From positions 1 through 5,072 of the forward strand of contig VYDD01000058.1 in assembly GCA_009843625.1 (NCBI GenBank): DNA of 5,072 bases, given 5' to 3'. The notes below the pieces were generated by a model. The model searched no databases. It saw only the letters and a program-made list of their open reading frames with translations, and was not told where the DNA came from. Position 1 is the first letter of the stretch, and each line of letters starts with the position of its first letter. Position numbers and translations under genes: made by a program. Positions 1-5,072 of the stretch are shown here, piece after piece. Origin of the DNA: Gammaproteobacteria bacterium (GTDB lineage Bacteria; Gemmatimonadota; Gemmatimonadetes; Longimicrobiales; Gaopeijiaceae).

Positions 1-2
1 CG

Positions 3-1025
3 CTGGGACTCCGCGACGGGGTTAGGGCGAAGAGGCAGGCGGACGAATTCGCCGCCGGGTTCGTCGGCCCGAGCTTGAACGGAAAGGCGGAGGTCGAGCC
101 CAAGCGGCTCACGCTGGAAACGCTGTTTGAAATTTACGGTGAGGAGGTGACGCCCACCAAGGGCTTGCCGTCGCGGTGCCACGACAGGGCCGCGATGAAG
201 ATGTTTCTGGGGTTCCTCGGACGGAATCGCGATCCGGCAACGCTGTCCCGGAGGGACTGGGACCGGTTCATCCGGGCCCGGGGGGCGGGCGCAGTCGGAC
301 CGAGCGGCAAGCCCGTGTCCGATCGAACGATCGAGCATGACCTCAAGTTTCTGATCGCGGTCCTCAACTGGGCCGCGAAATCGCGGGACGAGCACGGAAA
401 ACTCCTGCTCGACTCGAATCCCCTGAGAGGCCTAAGGACGCCGAAGGAAAAGAACCCTACCCGGGTGCTTCTCGCACAGGCGGAATACGAGGCCCTGCTC
501 GAGGTTTCGGCGGAGACGGACTGGCGCTTCCGCGTAGCCCTCGTCCTCGCACACGAGACGGGACATCGCATCGGGGCTATTCGGCAACTCAGATGGTCTG
601 ACATCGACATGGAGACGAAAACCGTCCGGTGGCAGGGCGAGCACGACAAGTCCGGCTACGAGCACGTCACGCCGCTGACCGAGGAAGCGCTCGCGGTCCT
701 CGAAGAGACACGGCGAGAGAACTTCGGCCCGGGAGACGCACCTGTGCTACCTACTTCCACGGATCCCTCGACATGCGTCAGCCGATGGCTGGTCCGTGAC
801 TGGTGGCAAGAGGCCGAAACACGGGCGGGGTTGGAGCCGAAGCGTGGCCGGGGGTGGCACTCGCTGAGGCGGAAGTTCGCGTCCGACCTTATGGACGAGC
901 CGCTCAAGGTGCTCTGCGAACTGGGGGGCTGGAAGACGGCCAAGACGGTGCTCCAGTGCTATCAGAAGGCTGACGAAGCTCAGCTTCGGAAGGCGCTTGC
1001 CAACCGTCGGAGAGTTGGCGCCTGA
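3..1025 (+). CDS. Tyrosine recombinase / phage-type integrase, 5' end outside window
   Basis: Site-specific recombinase of the tyrosine integrase family, which cuts and rejoins DNA at attachment sites through a covalent 3'-phosphotyrosine link. The frame is open to the left edge. A TTG at 75 could serve as a start, but codons 3-74 read as a typical integrase N-terminus (GLRDGVRAKRQADEFAAG), so the gene probably begins upstream. Counting from the TTG, a helical core-binding (SAM-like) domain spans about residues 12-105 and the catalytic domain about 130-310. Catalytic positions seen: Arg165 (GHRIG), Lys192 (HDKSG), His262 and Arg265 (HSLRR), Trp286 (GGWK, in the His/Trp position) and nucleophile Tyr296 (CYQK). 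The set is complete and the gene ends in TGA, so the visible part looks intact. It stops 89 bp before a tRNA-Leu on the same strand, which fits an element using that tRNA as its attachment site. The subfamily and the exact target are not determinable here. Confidence 0.93.
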   Translation: MGLRDGVRAKRQADEFAAGFVGPSLNGKAEVEPKRLTLETLFEIYGEEVTPTKGLPSRCHDRAAMKMFLGFLGRNRDPATLSRRDWDRFIRARGAGAVGPSGKPVSDRTIEHDLKFLIAVLNWAAKSRDEHGKLLLDSNPLRGLRTPKEKNPTRVLLAQAEYEALLEVSAETDWRFRVALVLAHETGHRIGAIRQLRWSDIDMETKTVRWQGEHDKSGYEHVTPLTEEALAVLEETRRENFGPGDAPVLPTSTDPSTCVSRWLVRDWWQEAETRAGLEPKRGRGWHSLRRKFASDLMDEPLKVLCELGGWKTAKTVLQCYQKADEAQLRKALANRRRVGA

Positions 1026-1045
1026 CGCAATCGCCGGGAACCAAA

Positions 1046-1066
1046 TGGCTGGAATCCGGCCAGCCA
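1046..1066. repeat. Perfect 7-bp inverted repeat between integrase and tRNA
   Basis: TGGCTGG (1046-1052) and its exact reverse complement CCAGCCA (1060-1066) flank a 7-nt spacer. It starts 20 bp after the integrase stop. No T-run follows on the + strand, so it is a poor intrinsic terminator. It could be a weak terminator, a recombinase or excisionase arm site, or chance in GC-rich DNA. Confidence 0.4.
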
Positions 1067-1114
1067 AACTCGTAAGTTCAATACCCACTGAGGGCTGCCG
1101 ATCTATGACATCCT

Positions 1115-1198
1115 GCCGGGATGGCGGAACAGGTAGACGCGAAGGTCTCAAAAACCTTTGCCCGTTGGGGCGTGTGGGTTCGAGTCCCACTCCCGGCA
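1115..1198 (+). tRNA. tRNA-Leu (anticodon CAA)
   Basis: Complete class II tRNA of 84 nt that reads UUG leucine codons. Perfect 7-bp acceptor stem: GCCGGGA (1115-1121) with TCCCGGC (1191-1197), then discriminator A1198. D stem GCG/CGC (1124-1126, 1138-1140) with the GG of the D loop present. Anticodon stem AAGGT/ACCTT (1142-1146, 1154-1158) with loop CTCAAAA, anticodon CAA at 1149-1151. Long variable arm 1159-1173 with GCCC/GGGC stem, the hallmark of Leu/Ser/Tyr tRNAs. T stem GTGGG/CCCAC (1174-1178, 1186-1190) with loop TTCGAGT. The 3' CCA is not encoded. A116-like promoter upstream could not be identified with confidence. It lies between an integrase gene and a chromosomal-looking gene, so it may mark an element boundary. 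Confidence 0.97.
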
Positions 1199-1212
1199 CT
1201 CACGCACGAACC

Positions 1213-1220
1213 GGGGGAAG
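1213..1220 (+). promoter_or_regulatory. Shine-Dalgarno site fixing the acyltransferase start
   Basis: GGGGGAAG lies 6 nt before the ATG at 1227. This decides the start: the longer open frame begins with a TTG at 1158 inside the tRNA, has no such site, and its first 23 codons translate tRNA and spacer sequence. Confidence 0.7.
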
Positions 1221-1226
1221 CGCCGC

Positions 1227-1940
1227 ATGCGTGCTGACATCGCGACGCGGCTCAAGCGCGGGCGCACGGCCCTCGCCACCACTCTGCTGGGCTGGTTCGT
1301 GGAGGCCCTCGGCCGCACCTGGCGCATCGAGATCGCGGAGGGCCGCGAGCACCTGGATGCGCTCTCCGCGGGGGGGCCACCCGCCATCCTCGCCTTCTGG
1401 CACGACCGCGTCATTGCCGGGGCGTATTTCACGGGCGCACGCATGGCGCGGGGAAAGGGCGTTGACGTCACCGCCCTCACCAGCCGGTCGGGAGACGGCG
1501 AGCTGGTGGCGCGCATCATGCGGCGATGGGGCGCGCGCATCGTTCGCGGCTCGTCGAGCGCGGGCGGGCGCGAGGCGATGTGGGCGCTTCGCTCAGTCAT
1601 CCGGCGCCACGGTTCGTCTCCGATCCTGGTCCCGGACGGCCCCCGGGGCCCCGCGCGACTCCTCAAGCGCGGGGTTCTCGTACTCGCGCGCGTGTCCGGC
1701 GCGCCCATCCTGGCCATGGGCCTCGCCTCCGACCGCCACTGGCGACTGAACTCCTGGGACGGGATGATCATCCCCAGACCGTTTGCCCGGGTCCGCCTGT
1801 GCGTGCGGCGCTTCGATATCGACCGCCATACCCGGGAAGAGCCGGACCACGACTCCGATCGCGAGGAGCGGCGTCGGCTCGAGTCGCTGCTGAACGAGGT
1901 GACCCGCCGCGCCGACGACGTCGCGGCGCTCGGCGCATAG
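1227..1940 (+). CDS. DUF374 family lysophospholipid acyltransferase-like protein
   Basis: A 237-residue protein of the DUF374 branch of the LPLAT acyltransferase superfamily, expected to transfer an acyl chain onto a lysophospholipid or lipid A-like acceptor at the cytoplasmic face of the inner membrane. The true substrate is unknown. Visible signatures: an N-terminal hydrophobic/amphipathic stretch (about 14-33) likely to touch the membrane; FWHDR with His59, in the place of the catalytic HX4D histidine; SRSGDGE (86-92); RGSSSAGG (107-114); VPDGPRGP (135-142) followed by KRG (147-149), the most characteristic block of this family; and SWDGMIIPRPF (176-186). There is no signal peptide. The C-terminus (about 200-237) is charged and helical. 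Length is normal for the family. It starts 28 bp after the tRNA and is followed, 148 bp later on the same strand, by a phospholipid transporter operon, which agrees with a lipid role. Family assignment is firm; the reaction is inferred. Confidence 0.88.
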   Translation: MRADIATRLKRGRTALATTLLGWFVEALGRTWRIEIAEGREHLDALSAGGPPAILAFWHDRVIAGAYFTGARMARGKGVDVTALTSRSGDGELVARIMRRWGARIVRGSSSAGGREAMWALRSVIRRHGSSPILVPDGPRGPARLLKRGVLVLARVSGAPILAMGLASDRHWRLNSWDGMIIPRPFARVRLCVRRFDIDRHTREEPDHDSDREERRRLESLLNEVTRRADDVAALGA

Positions 1941-2088
1941 GCCCGCAAGCGCTCGCGCGCCCCCGATCCCTTGCCATCGGCTGCGCAATCGTAGATGCTT
2001 TTCACGCCCATGGATGCTGCGCACGCGGTACATTTTGCGCGCCCGCGGGCATGTATCCTCCCACAGGTTGGAGAGCCCTCCGAAAACC
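1941..2088 (+). promoter_or_regulatory. Leader region of the mla-like operon, promoter not resolved
   Basis: This 148-bp gap is less GC-rich in its middle than its surroundings and probably carries the promoter for the transporter operon. Weak hexamer-like strings occur (TTGCCA at 1971, TACATT at 2029, TATCCT at 2054), but none forms a well-spaced -35/-10 pair. A perfect 10-bp palindrome, GCCCGCGGGC, occupies 2041-2050 and could be an operator or chance. GGAGAG at 2070-2075 is the nearest ribosome-site-like string, 13 nt before the ATG at 2089. Confidence 0.25.
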
Positions 2089-2892
2089 ATGCCGGGATCC
2101 TCCGAGACCCCTTCCCGGGCAGAGCGCTGGCTGGCGGGTGTGGCGCGCGCCGGCCGCACCGTGCTGCAGCACTCCGGCGAGATCGCGATCCTGTTGCGCG
2201 ATATTGTCGCTGCGCTCGTCGGCCTCCGGGTCTCGCTGCGGTCGATCCTGCGGCAGATGTATGTGATGGGCGTGCAGAGCCTCCCCATCGTGATCCTGAC
2301 GGCCGTGCTCGCCGGCATCGTCACCAGCCAGCAGGGCGGCTATCAGTTCACCGGGGCCATTCCCCTGTACGTGCTGGGCAGCATCGTCGCCGAATCGGTG
2401 GTGCTGGAGATGGGACCGGTCCTGACGGCGATCGTCCTGGTGGGGCGGGTGGGCGCCCGCATCACCGCGGAACTCGGCACCATGAAGGTCTCCGAGCAGA
2501 TCGACGCCTTCTACAGCGTAGGACGGGATCCGGTGTCGATTCTGGCTGCTCCCAGGGTGGTCGCGGGCATCATCGTGGTCCCCATCCTGGTTGCGGTCGC
2601 AAACCTGGTGGGCATCCTGGCCGGCATGGTCTCGGCTCAGCTCACCGTGGGGCTCGGGCCCAACAGCTTCTTGTACGGGGCTCGCCTCTACTGGCAGTCC
2701 TGGGATCTCTTCTACTCGCTTACGAAGGCGCTCGTCTTCGGCTTCACCATCCCCGTGGTCGCCATCCACATGGGACTGCGGACGGAGGGAGGAGCCGAGG
2801 GAGTCGGCAAGACGACGACGCAGGCGGTCATGTTCATGACGCTGGCGGTTCTGATCATGGACGCCCTCTTCCCACCCCTCCTGCTCGACTAG
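2089..2892 (+). CDS. mlaE: MlaE-like ABC transporter permease
   Basis: Inner-membrane permease of an MCE-type lipid ABC transporter, which moves phospholipids between the inner membrane and the periplasmic MCE protein. As called it has 267 residues, close to the 260 of E. coli MlaE. Hydrophobic segments lie at about 63-79, 92-118, 155-182, 211-228 and 246-265, preceded by an amphipathic N-terminal region (15-60). Family hallmarks are plain: the block MGPVLTAIVLVGRVGARITA (108-127) continuing through ELGTMKVSEQIDA (128-140), and GGAEGVGKTTTQAV (234-247), thought to include the coupling surface for the ATPase. An in-frame ATG at 2014 would add 25 residues (MLRTRYILRARG...), but these look unlike the family and lie in the probable promoter region, so ATG 2089 is preferred; its ribosome site is only moderate. 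It is first gene of a three-gene operon, 6 bp before the ATPase start. Confidence 0.93.
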   Translation: MPGSSETPSRAERWLAGVARAGRTVLQHSGEIAILLRDIVAALVGLRVSLRSILRQMYVMGVQSLPIVILTAVLAGIVTSQQGGYQFTGAIPLYVLGSIVAESVVLEMGPVLTAIVLVGRVGARITAELGTMKVSEQIDAFYSVGRDPVSILAAPRVVAGIIVVPILVAVANLVGILAGMVSAQLTVGLGPNSFLYGARLYWQSWDLFYSLTKALVFGFTIPVVAIHMGLRTEGGAEGVGKTTTQAVMFMTLAVLIMDALFPPLLLD

Positions 2893-2898
2893 AGCGCG

Positions 2899-3681
2899 AT
2901 GCAGACTCGCCCCGTCATCCGGTATCGCGCAGTGCACAAGGCGTTCGACCTGCCCGTGCTGGAGGGCATCGACCTGGACATCTTCCCGGGAGAGATGTTC
3001 GGCCTCTTCGGCGCCTCGGGTGCCGGAAAGAGCGTCCTGCTCAAGACCACCATCGGGCTGATCGTTCCCGACCGGGGCGACGTGGAGGTGGACGGCAGGT
3101 CGGTCTTCTTCGGAGATCGCAGGGACGTGCGGAAGATCCGCGACAAGGTCGGGTACGTGTTTCAGCATGCGGCGCTCTTCGATTCGCTGAACGTCTTCGA
3201 GAACGTGGAGACGGGGCTGCCTCTCAGGCGCCTTCGGGCCATGGACGGCAGGCGCGTCGCGCGCCTGGTGTGGGAGGCGCTGGAACGGGTTCTCCTGGAC
3301 CCGCGTGAAGTGATGACCAAGCTTCCCGCCGAACTTTCCGGCGGGATGAAGAAGCGGGTGGGGATCGCGCGCGCCATCGTGGGAGGGCCGGACATCCTCC
3401 TCTGGGATGAACCGACCACCGGGCTCGACCCGGTCAACACCGCGGGAGTGCAGCGTCAGATCCGGCGTCTCTCCCGCGAACTGGACGTGACTTCGGTCAT
3501 CGTGACCCACGACATCGAGGGAGGGCTGGAGATGTGCAACCGGGTGGCGATGCTGGAGGGTGGGCGGCTGCGGTTCCTCGGAAGCCCCACGGCCTTCCGG
3601 GCAAGCGGCGATCCGATCGTGAGAGCATTCGTGGACAGAACCGCTGCCGAGGCGGCGGTAGACCTGGTGGCAACGACATGA
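2899..3681 (+). CDS. mlaF: MlaF-like ABC transporter ATP-binding protein
   Basis: Cytoplasmic ATPase that powers the MlaE-like permease; 260 residues against 269 for E. coli MlaF. All ABC motifs are present and canonical: Walker A GASGAGKS (38-45), Q-loop Gln89 (YVFQH), signature LSGGMKKR (146-153), Walker B ILLWDE (166-171) with catalytic Glu171, D-loop GLDP (175-178) and switch His204 (VTHD). The KKR after the signature and the FQHAALFDSLNVFENV Q-loop region are typical of the MlaF/Ttg2A group rather than of metal or amino acid importers. The ATG at 2899 follows the permease stop by 6 bp with only a weak GAG ahead of it, so translation is probably coupled. The gene ends in an ATGA overlap with the next one. 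E. coli MlaF binds the STAS protein MlaB through its C-terminus; no mlaB is seen here. Confidence 0.96.
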   Translation: MQTRPVIRYRAVHKAFDLPVLEGIDLDIFPGEMFGLFGASGAGKSVLLKTTIGLIVPDRGDVEVDGRSVFFGDRRDVRKIRDKVGYVFQHAALFDSLNVFENVETGLPLRRLRAMDGRRVARLVWEALERVLLDPREVMTKLPAELSGGMKKRVGIARAIVGGPDILLWDEPTTGLDPVNTAGVQRQIRRLSRELDVTSVIVTHDIEGGLEMCNRVAMLEGGRLRFLGSPTAFRASGDPIVRAFVDRTAAEAAVDLVATT

Positions 3682-4634
3682 ACGAAGCGGAAACGGACTA
3701 CCGGACGAGCTCCGGGCCCTCGGACGCGGAACTCAGGCACGCCGTCCCGCCGCGGGCGCTCATGAGCGAGGCGCGCGTCGGGATCTTCATCGTCGCAGGA
3801 GTGCTGGCTACGCTGATCGCCCTCTTCATGCTGACCGATCCGTCCATGTTCCGGGGGCGCTACTCGGTGATGGCCGTGGTGGAGAACGCGGGCGGACTGC
3901 GCAGATCCGATCCCGTGCAGATGCGCGGCGTCAACATCGGGCGGGTGATGAGCTTCGTCATGGTGCCCCAGGGGGTGAGCATCGAGCTCGAGATCGAAGG
4001 GGAATACGAGATTCCCGGCGATTCCCGGGTGCGGCTGGTCGGCATCGGTTTGATGGGAGGTCGCACCGTGGAGATCCTTCCCGGGAACTCGCGCGTCATG
4101 GCGGAGGGCGGCGACATCCTTCAGGGGACGGTGACCTCCGACGTCTTCGGCATCGTGTCGGAAGTCGGCGACGATGCCGAAGACGTGATCCAGCGGGTGG
4201 CGGCCCTGCTGAACGAGCCCACGGTGGCGTCGTTTCAGACCAGCGCGCAGCAACTGGAGTCCCTGCTCGGCGACTTTGCGGTCATCGCTCGCGAGCAGCG
4301 GAACGAGATCTCCCAACTGGTCGAGTCCATCAACGAAGCCGCTCGCTCGGTGAGCAGTACGACGTCGTCAACGGCACCCGCGCTCGAGAGCGCCGCCATG
4401 CGGGCGGATTCCGCGCTCGCGGCGGTCAACCGGAATCTCGAAGTCCTCGAACCGGCGCTCGCCGACGTGCGCGCCATCGTCGGGCGCATGGAGCGCGGGG
4501 AGGGTACCCTGGGAAGGCTGTCCCAGGACGATTCGCTCTACGTCAACCTGACCGCGGCCGCGTCGAGTCTGCAGCTGCTGCTGGACGACATCCGCGAGAA
4601 TCCCGGCCGGTACATCAGCCTCTCGATCTTCTGA
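3678..4634 (+). CDS. mlaD: MlaD-like MCE domain protein with long helical tail
   Basis: Periplasmic substrate-binding/tunnel subunit anchored in the inner membrane, expected to form a hexameric ring that receives or delivers lipid. It has 318 residues against 183 in E. coli MlaD. Order: a polar N-terminus (1-30), one transmembrane anchor (about 34-52), a single MCE domain (about 61-138) with the motif GLRRSDPVQMRGVNIGRV (73-90) and GIGLMGGRTVEI (122-133), and then a long mostly helical region (about 160-305) with many small and hydrophobic heptad-like positions. The tail ends in GEGTLGRLSQDDSLY (274-288) and NPGRYISLSIF (308-318), an ending common in MCE proteins outside Proteobacteria. The start ATG overlaps the ATPase stop as ATGA, with GGTGG just upstream; a longer in-frame opening at 3534 lies inside the ATPase gene and is rejected. 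It is the last gene of the operon. MCE membership is firm; the ring and lipid role are inferred from the family. Confidence 0.92.
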   Translation: MNEAETDYRTSSGPSDAELRHAVPPRALMSEARVGIFIVAGVLATLIALFMLTDPSMFRGRYSVMAVVENAGGLRRSDPVQMRGVNIGRVMSFVMVPQGVSIELEIEGEYEIPGDSRVRLVGIGLMGGRTVEILPGNSRVMAEGGDILQGTVTSDVFGIVSEVGDDAEDVIQRVAALLNEPTVASFQTSAQQLESLLGDFAVIAREQRNEISQLVESINEAARSVSSTTSSTAPALESAAMRADSALAAVNRNLEVLEPALADVRAIVGRMERGEGTLGRLSQDDSLYVNLTAAASSLQLLLDDIRENPGRYISLSIF

Positions 4635-4655
4635 CGGCCTGAGGTTCGGGCCGTC
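4633..4655. terminator. Hairpin between convergent genes, possible two-way terminator
   Basis: GACGGCC (4633-4639) pairs exactly with GGCCGTC (4649-4655) across a 9-nt loop. The stem overlaps the TGA of the MCE gene on one side and reaches the TAG of the minus-strand barrel gene on the other. Its place between converging genes suits a bidirectional terminator, but there is no T-run on either strand, so it would be a weak or factor-assisted one. Confidence 0.45.
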
Positions 4656-5072
4656 TACCAGCCCGGCGCCAGGGTGAAGCCCCAGTGCCAGCCCTTGTCC
4701 GGCCGTTGGAACGGGTAGGCGTAGTAGCTTTCCAGGATCAGGAACCCGAGCAGGTTGGCCCGCGCCGAGACGCCGGTGCTGAAGACGGGAACCCGATCCG
4801 TCGTCTGTCTGTCAAAGCGCAGATCCACGGTCCCGAAGTCGTCCCACGCCAGACCCACGTCGGCGAAGGTGACCAGTTCGATGGGCAGGAAGGGCAGGTT
4901 GAGCAGGCCGAACTGGCTCACGCCGGTGATCGGAACCCGGAATTCGAAGTTGAACACCTGGATGCGCTGGCCGAACAGCTGCCGGTAACGCTAGGCTTCC
5001 GGGCAGATCTCCCCCCCGCAGCCTTTGAAGTCGAAGCTCTCTCTCGCGTAGACCCGTATGAGTCTCTCGTAC
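4655..5072 (-). pseudogene. Omp85/surface-antigen-like outer membrane barrel, C-terminal part, broken by in-frame TAG
   Basis: Reads leftward from the right window edge; the 5' part lies outside. The frame gives 26 codons (YERLIRVYARESFDFKGCGG, then EICPEA), a TAG at 4991-4993, then 111 more codons in the same frame to the TAG at 4655-4657. Both halves match one domain, the C-terminal barrel of Omp85/D15 surface antigen proteins. LIRVY stands where the VRGF/VRGY loop-6 motif is expected, then RQLFGQRIQVFNFEFRVP gives the following strand, and alternating strands end in ESYYAYPFQRP and WGFTLAPGW. Such proteins insert in the outer membrane. Ending at the TAG would remove the last strands and the C-terminal signal read by the Bam machinery, so the product should fail to fold. 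A restart at the GTG at 4957 would give only a 100-residue barrel fragment. It could be a true pseudogene, a base error, or a read-through codon. The exact subfamily is uncertain. Confidence 0.7.

Noticed and set aside
1077..1109. Promoter for the tRNA (TTCAAT with TATGAC)
   Set aside because: The spacing is about 21 bp and the hexamers match poorly, so I could not support a promoter call.
747..1199. Minus-strand open frame whose start translates antisense tRNA (GVGLEPTRPNGQRF)
   Set aside because: This peptide is the usual false protein seen opposite tRNA-Leu genes; the rest runs antisense to the integrase.
1158..1226. TTG start inside the tRNA giving the acyltransferase a longer N-terminus
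   Set aside because: The added codons translate tRNA variable and T arms plus spacer, while ATG 1227 has a strong ribosome site 6 nt upstream.
997..1749. Plus-strand open frame across the tRNA and into the acyltransferase in another frame
   Set aside because: It includes translated tRNA (GGTGRREGLKNLCP) and then an out-of-frame, arginine- and serine-rich shadow of the acyltransferase.
1995..3308. 437-codon plus-strand open frame overlapping the permease and ATPase in another frame
   Set aside because: Rich in Gly, Arg, His and Pro with no domain; it is a frame shadow of the two transporter genes.
2002..3510. 502-codon minus-strand open frame opposite the permease and ATPase genes
   Set aside because: Low-complexity His/Asp/Arg-rich translation typical of the antisense of GC-rich genes; the plus-strand genes have full family motifs.
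3456..4316. 286-codon minus-strand open frame opposite the MCE gene
   Set aside because: His/Asp/Arg-rich antisense shadow without recognisable motifs.
4755..4988. Small plus-strand open frame opposite the barrel gene
   Set aside because: Antisense of a region whose minus-strand translation clearly matches an outer-membrane barrel.
1..5072. CRISPR array, insertion sequence, riboswitch or toxin-antitoxin pair
   Set aside because: No regularly spaced repeats, transposase motifs, paired terminal repeats, riboswitch-like leader or small paired genes were seen; the window is filled by the genes listed.

Overview
The window looks like GC-rich chromosomal DNA from a diderm (outer-membrane-bearing) bacterium. 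Gene content and the style of the outer-membrane protein at the right edge resemble Gemmatimonadota or a related phylum. That placement comes from memory of similar proteins, not from a search, and is only moderately confident.

Layout, left to right. (1) Positions 3-1025 (+) hold the 3' part of a tyrosine recombinase/integrase gene whose frame is open to the left edge, with all six catalytic positions visible. (2) Positions 1026-1114 are a short spacer with a perfect 7-bp inverted repeat. (3) Positions 1115-1198 (+) encode a complete tRNA-Leu with anticodon CAA. An integrase ending 90 bp before a tRNA suggests the edge of an integrated element, but it lies at the 5' end of the tRNA, which is the less usual side. 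(4) Positions 1227-1940 (+) encode a DUF374-type lysophospholipid acyltransferase-like protein. (5) After a 148-bp gap, 2089-4634 (+) is a tight three-gene operon for an MCE/Mla-type lipid transporter: MlaE-like permease, MlaF-like ATPase and MlaD-like MCE protein, with a 6-bp gap and then an ATGA overlap. (6) A small hairpin at 4633-4655 sits between two convergent stop codons. (7) Positions 4655-5072 (-) are the C-terminal barrel end of an Omp85/surface-antigen-like outer membrane protein. Its reading frame is interrupted by an in-frame TAG.

Functionally, the right four-fifths concerns the cell envelope: an acyl-lipid enzyme at the inner membrane, an ABC importer/exporter moving phospholipid between membranes, and an outer-membrane barrel protein. 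The left fifth is mobile-element DNA beside a tRNA. No wholly new system is evident. The points most worth a second look are the interrupted barrel gene, the integrase/tRNA polarity, and the long helical tail on the MlaD-like protein.
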